Origin: Fuscovulum sp.
GTDB lineage: Bacteria; Pseudomonadota; Alphaproteobacteria; Rhodobacterales; Rhodobacteraceae
DNA: 64,000 nt
Assembly: GCA_035192965.1 (NCBI GenBank)
Contig: CP136571.1
Location: 4,025,666-4,089,665, forward strand
Direction of reading: 5' to 3'
Both the position numbers and the translations under genes were made by a program. This document shows positions 8,543 through 16,881 of the stretch, piece by piece; within the stretch, counting starts at the first letter, position 1, and each line of letters opens with the position of its first letter. Below the pieces are notes generated by a model. The model saw nothing but the letters and a program-made list of their open reading frames with translations. It had not been told where the DNA came from and searched no databases.

Positions 8543-9025
8543 CTAATCCTCCACCTCCACCGTGGCCCAGGTCTCGAAACACACGCCCCCCGCCAGCGCC
8601 ATCACCCCGATGGTCGCCCGCCCGCCAAGGCCCCGTTCGCGCCCGAACACCTCGACGAACAGGTCCGACAGCCCGCTGGATACTTTGTGCACATCCTCAT
8701 AATCCGGCGTGCAGACCACGAAGTTCAACGTCCGCACGATGCTGCGCACCTTGTCCAGTGACCCCACCGCCTGCCGGATGCCGCCCAGCACGTTCAGCCC
8801 CGTCCGCCGCGCCGCCGCATAGCCCTGATCCGTCGTCAGGTCCGCCCCCAGCCGTCCCTTATGGGTGATCTCCGTTCCGATCTGCGCCACATGGCCCGAC
8901 AGGAACAGCAGGCTCCCCACCCGATGATAGGGCTTCATCGTCCCGTAATCCGCCCCGTAATACCCCATCACGTCGAAATCCGGGATATCCAGCCCCATCT
9001 CGATCGCCAACCGCTCCGGTGTCAT
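8543..9025 (-). CDS. RidA/YjgF-family protein (second copy)
   Basis: A 160-residue RidA-like protein with LLFLSGHVAQIG, THKGRLGADLTTDQGYAAA and VRTLNFVVCTPDYEDVHKVSSGLSDLF. The last segment lines up with KLTGFVNSTPEFIDQPKVINGASDFLV of the copy at 5577. It has a strong GGGAGG ribosome-binding site before the ATG at 9025. It lies 49 bases downstream of the dnaE2 stop on the same strand, and may be read through from it. The exact substrate is unknown. Confidence 0.88.
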   Translation of the reverse strand: MTPERLAIEMGLDIPDFDVMGYYGADYGTMKPYHRVGSLLFLSGHVAQIGTEITHKGRLGADLTTDQGYAAARRTGLNVLGGIRQAVGSLDKVRSIVRTLNFVVCTPDYEDVHKVSSGLSDLFVEVFGRERGLGGRATIGVMALAGGVCFETWATVEVED

Positions 9026-9074
9026 CCGCGCCTCCCTTGTCCTGCGGCCAGCCTGACCCACCACCCCCCGATGT

Positions 9075-11897
9075 TCAAGCCGCTTCCGGCGTCAGCCAGG
9101 GCCGCAGCAACGCCAGTGGATGCGCCCGCAGCGTCAACCGCATCGACACATAATCCTCCACCACCTGCTCGCCCGCCGTCATGGCCCGAAACACCACCGC
9201 AGGCTCCACGATCCCCTCGCCATCCATATCCCCCGCAAACAGCGGCAGTGGCTTGCTCTCGCCAAGCGCCTTTGCCGCCCACAGCGCATCCCGGCGCGAA
9301 AGGCCCAGTGCGGCAAAGCAATCCGCCTCGGCCAGCCGCGCCAGCATCAGCGCGCTGATCCCCGCCCGGCGCCAGACATCCTCCACCGCCACATAGCCAT
9401 TGCCCCGCGCCCCCACGATCCACTGCGCCTCATCCTCGGCCATGCCCTTGATCTGCCGCAGCCCCAGCCGCAGCGCCAACCCGCCCCGCCCGTCGGGTTC
9501 CATCACATTGTCCCAATGGCTCGCATTGATGCAGGGCGGGCGCACCGCCACCCCATGCTCGCGCGCATCCCGCACGATCTGGGCCGGCGCATAAAACCCC
9601 ATCGGCTGGCTGTTCAGCAGCGCGCAGGCGAAAATCCCCGGATGATGCCGCTTCAGCCACGCACTGGCATAGACCAGCAGCGCGAAACTCGCCGCGTGGC
9701 TTTCGGGGAACCCGTAACTCCCGAACCCTTCGATCTGCGCGAAACAGCGCGCGGCAAAGTCTGCGTCATATCCTTTCGCCAGCATCCCCTCCATGAACCG
9801 ATCCCGGAACTCGCTGACCGACCCATGCTTCTTGAACGTCGCCAGCGACCGGCGCAGCCGGTCGGCTTCCGTCGGCGTGAAGCCTGCCCCGATGATGGCG
9901 ATCTGCATCGCCTGCTCCTGGAACAGCGGCACGCCCAGCGTCTTGCCCAGCACCCGCCCCAATTCGTCAGATGGAAAGGAAACCACCTCCTGCCCGTTCC
10001 GCCGCCGCAGAAAGGGATGCACCATATCCCCCTGAATCGGCCCGGGCCGGATGATCGCCACCTGGATCACCAGATCGTAGAATGTCCGCGGCCGCATCCG
10101 CGGCAGGAAATTCATCTGCGCCCGGCTTTCCACCTGAAACACGCCAAGGCTATCGGCCTTGCACAGCATGTCATAGGTCGCCGCATCCTCGGCGGGCAGA
10201 CTGGCAAGGGTATGGTGCAACTGGTGATGCTTGCCCAGCAGGTCAAACCCCTTGCGGATGCAGGTCAGCATCCCCAGCGCCAGCACATCCACCTTCAGGA
10301 TGCCCAAGGTATCAATGTCATCCTTGTCCCAGCAGATGACGGTCCGATCCTCCATCGTGGCATTCTCCACCGGCACCAGCTCATCCAGCCGCCCCTCGGT
10401 GATGATGAACCCGCCGACATGCTGGCTCAGATGCCGGGGAAAGCCCTGAATCTCGTCGATGATCTGCATCGTCAGCGCCAGCCGCCGATCCGCCGGGTCC
10501 AGCCCGATCTCGCGCAGCCGCACCTCCGTGATCTGCCCGGGCCCGCCCCAGCCCCAGATCTGGCTCGACATCGCCGCCAGCGTATCCTCGGTCAGCCCCA
10601 TCGCGCGCCCCACCTCGCGCACCGCCCGCTTGCCCCGGTAATGGATCACCGTGGCGCACAGCCCCGCCCGGTGCCGGCCGTAGCGCGCATAGATATGCTG
10701 GATCACCTCCTCGCGCCGCTCATGCTCGAAATCCACGTCGATGTCCGGCGGCTCGTTGCGCGCCTCCGACACGAACCGCTCAAACACCATGGTGCCAATC
10801 TCCGGGGAAACCGACGTCACCCCCAACGCATAGCACACCACCGAATTGGCCGCCGATCCCCGCCCCTGGCACAGAATCCCCCGCCCCCGCGCAAACTGCA
10901 CGATGTCATGCACGGTCAGGAAATAGGGCTCGTATTTCAGCTTCCCGATGAGCTGTAATTCATGCGCCATCTGCGCCCGCACCCGGTCTGACGCCCCGGC
11001 AGGATAACGCCAGTCCAGCCCAGCCCAGGCCAGCCGCGCCAACCGCTCTGCCGCCGTCTCGCCCCCCGTCACCTCGGACGGGTATTCATAGCGCAACTCA
11101 TCCAGCGAAAACCGCAAGCGCGCCGCCACCTCCCCCGCCCGATGCACCGCCGCCTCATGGTCCGCAAACAGGCGCAGCATCTCGGCCTCCGACCGCAACC
11201 GCTGCTCGGCATGGGGCAGCGCGCGGCGGCCCAGCGCATCCACCCGCACCCCCAGCCGGATTGCCGTCAGCACATCCGCCATCCGCCGCCGCGATCCGTG
11301 ATGCATCATCGGCAGCGCACTCGCCACCGGGGTCACCCCCACCCCTTCGGCCAGCCGCGCCAGCCGCACAAACCGCGCCCGATCCTGCCCGTCATAGCGC
11401 GGCGCCATCAGCAGATGGCACGCGCCGGGAAACCGCGCCACCAACCGCCCCACCACCCCGCGCCACGCCCCCATCTCCCCCCGCGCGGGCGGATGGATCA
11501 GCAGCACCATCCCCGCGCCCCAATCCAGCAGGTCTTCCACCCCCAGATCACAGGCCCCCTTCGCCACCCGCAACCGACCGAGTGAGATCATCCGGCACAG
11601 CCGCCCCCACCCCGCCCGATCCTCGGGCAGACAGGTCACCGTGAATCCGTCCCGCAACACGATCCGCGCTGCCGGGATCAGCCGCGTCCCGGCCCACGCC
11701 CGCCCCTCCTCTGCCGCCACCCGCGCCAGTTCCCGCACCCGCGCATGGGCCCGCACGATGCCCGCCACGGAATTCACATCCGCCACCGCCAGCCCCGCCA
11801 TCCCCATCTCGGCGGCACGCGCAATCAACTCCTCGGGATGCGACGCCCCGACAAGAAAGGTGAAATTTGACAGGGCCGACAATTCGACAAAGGCCAT
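9075..11897 (-). CDS. dnaE2: Error-prone DNA polymerase III alpha DnaE2/ImuC, C-terminus short
   Basis: Catalytic subunit of the SOS mutasome, used for translesion synthesis with ImuB. The 940-residue product has an N-terminal PHP domain (ELSALSNFTFLVGASHPEELI), the palm with acidic motif PPDIDVDFEHERREEVIQ near residue 385, GRGSAANS, and the helix-hairpin-helix region. It stops at MTAGEQVVEDYVSMRLTLRAHPLALLRPW plus five residues. Family members normally continue about 100 residues with an OB-fold domain. No remnant of it is seen before the RidA gene, so the protein appears naturally truncated. A LexA box lies 32 bases upstream of the start. No imuA or imuB is adjacent; imuB is at 40-41.7 kb. 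Confidence 0.93.
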   Translation of the reverse strand: MAFVELSALSNFTFLVGASHPEELIARAAEMGMAGLAVADVNSVAGIVRAHARVRELARVAAEEGRAWAGTRLIPAARIVLRDGFTVTCLPEDRAGWGRLCRMISLGRLRVAKGACDLGVEDLLDWGAGMVLLIHPPARGEMGAWRGVVGRLVARFPGACHLLMAPRYDGQDRARFVRLARLAEGVGVTPVASALPMMHHGSRRRMADVLTAIRLGVRVDALGRRALPHAEQRLRSEAEMLRLFADHEAAVHRAGEVAARLRFSLDELRYEYPSEVTGGETAAERLARLAWAGLDWRYPAGASDRVRAQMAHELQLIGKLKYEPYFLTVHDIVQFARGRGILCQGRGSAANSVVCYALGVTSVSPEIGTMVFERFVSEARNEPPDIDVDFEHERREEVIQHIYARYGRHRAGLCATVIHYRGKRAVREVGRAMGLTEDTLAAMSSQIWGWGGPGQITEVRLREIGLDPADRRLALTMQIIDEIQGFPRHLSQHVGGFIITEGRLDELVPVENATMEDRTVICWDKDDIDTLGILKVDVLALGMLTCIRKGFDLLGKHHQLHHTLASLPAEDAATYDMLCKADSLGVFQVESRAQMNFLPRMRPRTFYDLVIQVAIIRPGPIQGDMVHPFLRRRNGQEVVSFPSDELGRVLGKTLGVPLFQEQAMQIAIIGAGFTPTEADRLRRSLATFKKHGSVSEFRDRFMEGMLAKGYDADFAARCFAQIEGFGSYGFPESHAASFALLVYASAWLKRHHPGIFACALLNSQPMGFYAPAQIVRDAREHGVAVRPPCINASHWDNVMEPDGRGGLALRLGLRQIKGMAEDEAQWIVGARGNGYVAVEDVWRRAGISALMLARLAEADCFAALGLSRRDALWAAKALGESKPLPLFAGDMDGEGIVEPAVVFRAMTAGEQVVEDYVSMRLTLRAHPLALLRPWLTPEAA

Positions 11898-11928
11898 GGG
11901 CAGCAGGGGATTCGCTCAGGTTCCAAAA

Positions 11929-11943
11929 GAACATTATAGGAAC
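11929..11943 (-). promoter_or_regulatory. LexA box upstream of dnaE2 (GAAC-N7-GAAC)
   Basis: Exact match to the alphaproteobacterial LexA motif GAAC-N7-GAAC, with spacer ATTATAG. It lies 32 bases before the dnaE2 start codon, where a repressor would cover the promoter. Such a motif is expected by chance about twice per 64 kb on both strands together. Its position before a known SOS gene, mirrored at imuB, is the support. Confidence 0.8.
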
Positions 11944-11977
11944 ATCAGCCTGAAAGACGAGTCCCCCTCAACCCGCC

Positions 11978-12778
11978 TCACTCCCAGCCGAGGATCACCT
12001 CAACCGCCTCTTCCGCCGTCTCCACGAACCGGAACAACCCAAGGTCCGCCTGCGCGATCAGCCCCTCATCCGCCAGCGCCTGCCAGTCCACGATCTTCTC
12101 CCAGAACGCGCGGCCGAACAGCAGGAACGGCACCCGCTTCATCCGCCCCGTCTGGATCAGCGTCAGCGCCTCGAACATCTCGTCCAACGTGCCGAACCCG
12201 CCGGGGAAAATGCACACCGCCCGCGCCCGCATCAGGAAATGCATCTTGCGGATGGCAAAGTAATGAAAGTTGAAACACAGGTCCGGCGTCACATGGGCAT
12301 TGGGCGCCTGCTCATGCGGCAACACGATATTAAGGCCGATGGATTGCCCCCCCGCCTCTGCCGCGCCAAGGTTTCCCGCCTCCATGATGCCGGGGCCGCC
12401 CCCCGTCACCACCACCAACTCCCGCCCGTAACTCTTCAAACTCTCCTCGGTGATGCGAAACGCCAGCTTGCGCGCCTCCTCATACCACCCCGCCAAGGCC
12501 CCCGCCGGCCCGGTACCATCCGCACGCACCCGCGCCGATCCCATCACCACCACGGTGGACCGTATCCCCCGCTCGTCCAGCACCATCTGCGGCTTGAGCA
12601 GCTCCAACTGCAACCGCACCGGGCGCAACTCCTCGCGCATCAGGAAATCGGTGTCGGTGAAAGCCAGCCGATAGGCCGGGGCGCGGGTCTGCGCCGTATC
12701 CGGCAACCGCTCCGCCGCCGCCACATCCTGCGTGCTGTCCCGGAACGGGTGCGCGCGTCCATCATCCTTGGCTGTCAT
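11978..12778 (-). CDS. TIGR00730-family LOG protein (predicted nucleotide 5'-monophosphate phosphoribohydrolase)
   Basis: A 266-residue Rossmann-fold protein of the LOG/lysine decarboxylase-like family, whose members release free base from nucleoside monophosphates (cytokinin activation in plants, PpnN-like in bacteria). The diagnostic motifs are VVTGGGPGIMEAGNLGA and the catalytic PGGFGTLDEMFE. The N-terminal 60 residues are extra relative to short family members, as in YgdH-like forms. The ATG at 12778 was chosen because upstream frame runs into the divergent dapD promoter region. The in vivo substrate is not determined. Confidence 0.87.
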   Translation of the reverse strand: MTAKDDGRAHPFRDSTQDVAAAERLPDTAQTRAPAYRLAFTDTDFLMREELRPVRLQLELLKPQMVLDERGIRSTVVVMGSARVRADGTGPAGALAGWYEEARKLAFRITEESLKSYGRELVVVTGGGPGIMEAGNLGAAEAGGQSIGLNIVLPHEQAPNAHVTPDLCFNFHYFAIRKMHFLMRARAVCIFPGGFGTLDEMFEALTLIQTGRMKRVPFLLFGRAFWEKIVDWQALADEGLIAQADLGLFRFVETAEEAVEVILGWE

Positions 12779-12872
12779 TCCGGTCCTCTTGTTGCGCGGC
12801 TGCGCCACCTTCTCTATAGGCTCCATCTCTATAGGGTCGCACCGGATCAGACCAATCAAAAGGGGGGAAACC

Positions 12873-13700
<828 letters not shown>

Positions 13701-13713
13701 TCACACCAAGAGG

Positions 13714-13737
13714 GGGGCAGAGCGCAACCTCTGCCCC
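13714..13737 (+). terminator. Terminator after dapD
   Basis: A hairpin with nine-base arms GGGGCAGAG and CTCTGCCCC and a six-base loop starts 13 bases after the dapD stop. It runs into TTCATCTTGG, the start of dispersed repeat copy B. Confidence 0.75.
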
Positions 13738-13758
13738 TTCATCTTGGCCCAAATACCC
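13737..13758 (+). repeat. Dispersed terminator repeat, copy B (short)
   Basis: CTTCATCTTGGCCCAAATACCC directly follows the dapD terminator arm. It matches the first 22 bases of copy D at 27044. The GC-rich hairpin part seen in other copies is absent here. Confidence 0.65.
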
Positions 13759-13835
13759 AAATTCCGACAGCACCACCCGCACCACGCCAACGAAGTCGGG
13801 GCTCCCCCGCCCCCGCCCGCCTGCCCGCCGCAGAC

Positions 13836-15392
13836 CTAGCGCATCAACAGCCGCGCCTCGCCCGCCTTCACCTCAGACCGCGCCAACGGCCCAAAGGCCG
13901 CCACGCCCTCGCGCAGGCTCGGCAAAAGCCGCAGGATCTCTTCCTGCACCTCGGCATCGAAGGCCTTCATCGTGCAATCGCCCGGGAAATAGCTTTCGCA
14001 AGGCAGCCCGTTCGCCGTCACCACCTCGTGCCGGTCAAACAGCAGGTGCAGATAGGTCACCGCGCCGCCCTCCACCACCCGCACCGCGTGATCGTCCACC
14101 AGATGCTTGGCCTTCACCAGCACCTCCGGCTCACCGAACAGCAACTCCGCCCGCGCGCCCGCCACCAGCACCCGGTGGTTGGGCGACAGGCGCACCGCCG
14201 CGTGATCGCCCAGCGTCCCCGCCGCAATCTCCACCGGCGCATCCACGCCCTGCGCGGCGCGCACCACTCGCCCCACCCAGCGCAGCACCTGCGCCCCATG
14301 ATCCCGCGTCAGAACCGGATCCCCCGGCGCCAACCGCTCCACGGCAACCTGCCCCCCCGGCACGTCGATCAACGTCCCTTCGGTGAAACAGGCAACCACC
14401 GACAATGTCACAAAGCCCACGTCGGTATTGCCCATGCTGTCGGTGACCTCATAGGTCAGCACCTGATCCGCCAGGCTGTTCACCGACTGGACATAAAGCA
14501 CCCCATCCAGCCCCAGCGTGACTGTCTCGCCCGTGGGCAGCGTCACGCTGTCCCCGGCCTCTACAGCAACGCCGTTGATCTTGGTCACCTTCAAAATCGA
14601 CCCGACGCTCGATTTGTCGTTGCCCACCACATCCAGCGTTGCCAGATCGCCCTTGCGGATCGTCACCTCGTCATCCTGCGCGATCAGCCCGACCTGCACC
14701 GATCCCGCCGCCACCATCACGGCGGAATCAAACGCCCCATCCCCGGAATCCGCGATGGCCATGCGGAACGTGTTCACCGCGCCCGCCTGAACCGGCACCT
14801 TCAGCGTCAGCGTGACGGTGAACCCGTCCATCTCGGTGTTATAGCTGTTCGAAGCCGCCGGGTTGTCGACATACAGGTTCGAATTCACCCTGTTGTTGAT
14901 GTTGTCGATAGAGATGCTTCCCGCACCCAACACCAGTTCCGCCGGAACCCCGTTCACCCAGACGGCAAAGGCATCGTTGAAGCCGGAATTGACATATTCC
15001 AGATACTCCTCCGACGACCAGACGATCTGCATCGTCAGCACATCCCCCGTCGGGATGAAACTCGCCTCGAACACCGCCGCGTCAAAGGTCAGCTGCCCCG
15101 ACACCGCGCCCAGCATGGCATCGCCCGCCCCCTTGAGGTCGGTCGACGTCCCTTCCGAGATATTGGCATCCCCGGCGCTCTGGGTGAAATCCGCCACCCG
15201 CCCCGTCGACAGGATCAACCCTCTGTCCGAAGGTGCGACACCGGGCATCGTCGTGTCGGCGCCCGAATAGATGCCAACCTGCTCAGCCTGACCCGTGAAG
15301 CTGGCCGAAACGACAGTCACACCCTCGCCAAAGATGGTCGCGGCCATCTGTTCGGCACTGGCGGTATCGATCAGCAATTCCGTCGCGGACAT
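13836..15392 (-). CDS. Choice-of-anchor L plus Hint-domain protein (first paralog)
   Basis: A 518-residue protein, probably secreted. Residues ~1-215 resemble a choice-of-anchor L domain (GLILSTGRVADFTQS, VWSSEEYLEYVNSGFNDAFAVWVNG, NTEMDGFTVTLTL). A tandem Ig/cadherin-like segment follows (~235-330). A Hint (hedgehog/intein) domain begins at Cys335 (CFTEGTLIDVPGG), with the block-B motif LSPNHRVLV and ending in SYFPGD. Hint domains can self-cleave using that Cys. There is no Sec signal peptide, so type I export is possible but unproven. A GGAGAG ribosome-binding site precedes the ATG. Paralogous to 16882-18462 and sharing an upstream motif with it. Confidence 0.85.
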   Translation of the reverse strand: MSATELLIDTASAEQMAATIFGEGVTVVSASFTGQAEQVGIYSGADTTMPGVAPSDRGLILSTGRVADFTQSAGDANISEGTSTDLKGAGDAMLGAVSGQLTFDAAVFEASFIPTGDVLTMQIVWSSEEYLEYVNSGFNDAFAVWVNGVPAELVLGAGSISIDNINNRVNSNLYVDNPAASNSYNTEMDGFTVTLTLKVPVQAGAVNTFRMAIADSGDGAFDSAVMVAAGSVQVGLIAQDDEVTIRKGDLATLDVVGNDKSSVGSILKVTKINGVAVEAGDSVTLPTGETVTLGLDGVLYVQSVNSLADQVLTYEVTDSMGNTDVGFVTLSVVACFTEGTLIDVPGGQVAVERLAPGDPVLTRDHGAQVLRWVGRVVRAAQGVDAPVEIAAGTLGDHAAVRLSPNHRVLVAGARAELLFGEPEVLVKAKHLVDDHAVRVVEGGAVTYLHLLFDRHEVVTANGLPCESYFPGDCTMKAFDAEVQEEILRLLPSLREGVAAFGPLARSEVKAGEARLLMR

Positions 15393-15438
15393 CGAGGCAC
15401 TCTCCAGATACTCTCTCGAAATCCGTAAACGACCGAAA

Positions 15439-15454
15439 GTTAACCTTTGTTAAT
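15439..15454 (-). promoter_or_regulatory. Paired TTAA motif upstream of the first Hint gene
   Basis: On the minus strand it reads ATTAACAAAGGTTAAC, 47-62 bases before the start codon. It matches RTTAAYRAARGTTAAC together with the element before the second Hint gene. It resembles a CtrA site (TTAA-N7-TTAA) but has a six-base spacer, so the factor is uncertain. Confidence 0.45.
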
Positions 15455-15544
15455 TTTTCCTGCGAACTCGCCCCCCGCGCAGCCGCTTTGCGCTCTCCGC
15501 CCGGGGATGCTATCGCTTGGCCGCGCAAACCAAAAAGGCCCGCC

Positions 15545-15886
15545 ATGACCGAAGCCCCTCCCCCCAAGCGCGAAAAGCGCCCCCAGCAGGTCTATACGCT
15601 GGTGGTCGAAGTGGGCCGCAAGCCGGGTGATGGCCTGCCCGACAAATCCACCGGGGCCGCGCTGATGATCTATGCCTCCGGCGTGGACGAAGACGAAGCC
15701 GTCCGCGAAACCGTCGCCATCCTGAAACAGGCCGATCTCGCGCCGCTCGACGTGTCCGGCTACGGCACGCTCGAGGATCGTCTCAAAGGCGGGGATGAGA
15801 TTGATGCCGACGAACGCGCCCTGATGCAGCGCGCGCTGGATGAAAACTCGGTCATCGTCGCCCAGATGAACCCGTTCTACGACTGA
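15545..15886 (+). CDS. Conserved hypothetical protein (113 residues)
   Basis: A small, acidic, probably cytoplasmic protein without signal peptide or membrane segment. It begins MTEAPPPKREKRPQQVYTLVVEVGRK and contains DEDEAVRETVAILKQADLAPLDVSGYGTLEDRL, a pattern that looks like an alternating beta/alpha small domain. Codon use is typical for the window. I do not recognise a named family. It is embedded, on the opposite strand, between Hint-domain genes and converges on the third one with only four bases between the stops. Confidence 0.75.
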   Translation: MTEAPPPKREKRPQQVYTLVVEVGRKPGDGLPDKSTGAALMIYASGVDEDEAVRETVAILKQADLAPLDVSGYGTLEDRLKGGDEIDADERALMQRALDENSVIVAQMNPFYD

Positions 15887-15890
15887 TCCG

Positions 15891-16880
15891 TCACACCGCG
15901 CGCCGCTGCAACCGCTCCAGCGCCGTCCGCAGCGGCAGCGCCTCATAGGGGTCCAGCAGCCGCCGCGGCGTGGCCATGCCCTCGGGTCCGCCCGTGGCCA
16001 GCCAGCAGCCATCCGCCTCGATCAGTTCCGCTGTCCCAAGGTCCAGCACCACACCCACTGCCACGGCCCGGCGGCTGTCGGCCACCGCCATCTGCCCATC
16101 CGCCAGATGCCGCGCCAGCACCAGCACCTCCTCGGCTCCGAACAGATACTCCGTCTCTTCCCCGGAAATGCAGATCGGCTGATCCGGCGACACCAGCATG
16201 TCGCCCCCCTGCCCGAAATAGGGCGCACGCAGCCGGATCGGGGCCATGCTCCCCCGGCTCGGCACCTGCGCCCGCGTCACCCCGATCAGCGCCACCGCGC
16301 CATTGTCGCGCGTCAGAACCCGGTCTCCGGGCCGCAGCGCCCCCGCCGCCACCGGCCCGCGCTGTGTGGAAACCGGCGTCGCCACGCCCAGCCACCCCAT
16401 CGGCCCCGGCCGCGCTGTGCCCTGCATCGCCCCAAACCACAGCACCGCCGGATGGCGCAGCACCCCGGCCCCGCCCGCGCACAGCGCCGTCAGGTCCGCC
16501 AGCCGGACGGGCATCGCCGCCTCGCCCTGCGCCATCAGCCGCTGCCCGGCCAACTCCATTTCCATCCACCAGCCGCGCCCGCGCATGTCCCAGCCGAAAC
16601 TCAGCCGCGCCACGCCCAGCTTCTGCGGCAAAGGCCCCGGCAGCACATGCCGCAACACCCGCCCGCCCTGCCGGTGCAGCAACGCCATCCCCGCGCCCAG
16701 ATCGTGAAACAGCGACAGCGCCACCTCATCCGCCCCGCTGCCCACACGCAGATCCAGCAACACCCCGGCCCCGGCCAGCGGCATCTCGATCTCGAACACC
16801 AGAACCCCATGCGAAAGATCGCCCGAAACGGGCGTTCCGGGCGCATCCGGCTGGTCGGACAAGGCGATCCAGCGCGTCAA
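15891..16880 (-). CDS. Hint-domain-like protein with degenerate active site (third paralog)
   Basis: A 329-residue protein. The N-terminal half (~1-160) is a beta-rich, Gly/Leu-rich module (FEIEMPLAGAGVLLDLRVGSGADE). The C-terminal half aligns with the Hint domains next door (GALRPGDRVLTRDNG, EYLFGAEEVLVLARHLADG). The position of the catalytic Cys is occupied in a VSTQRGPV context, and the block-B LSPxHRVLV reads VSPDQPICI, so both key residues are missing. The start is TTG, one base after the stop of the second Hint gene, so the two are tightly coupled. Autoprocessing is therefore unlikely. Confidence 0.8.
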   Translation of the reverse strand: MTRWIALSDQPDAPGTPVSGDLSHGVLVFEIEMPLAGAGVLLDLRVGSGADEVALSLFHDLGAGMALLHRQGGRVLRHVLPGPLPQKLGVARLSFGWDMRGRGWWMEMELAGQRLMAQGEAAMPVRLADLTALCAGGAGVLRHPAVLWFGAMQGTARPGPMGWLGVATPVSTQRGPVAAGALRPGDRVLTRDNGAVALIGVTRAQVPSRGSMAPIRLRAPYFGQGGDMLVSPDQPICISGEETEYLFGAEEVLVLARHLADGQMAVADSRRAVAVGVVLDLGTAELIEADGCWLATGGPEGMATPRRLLDPYEALPLRTALERLQRRAV

Positions 16881-16881
16881 A

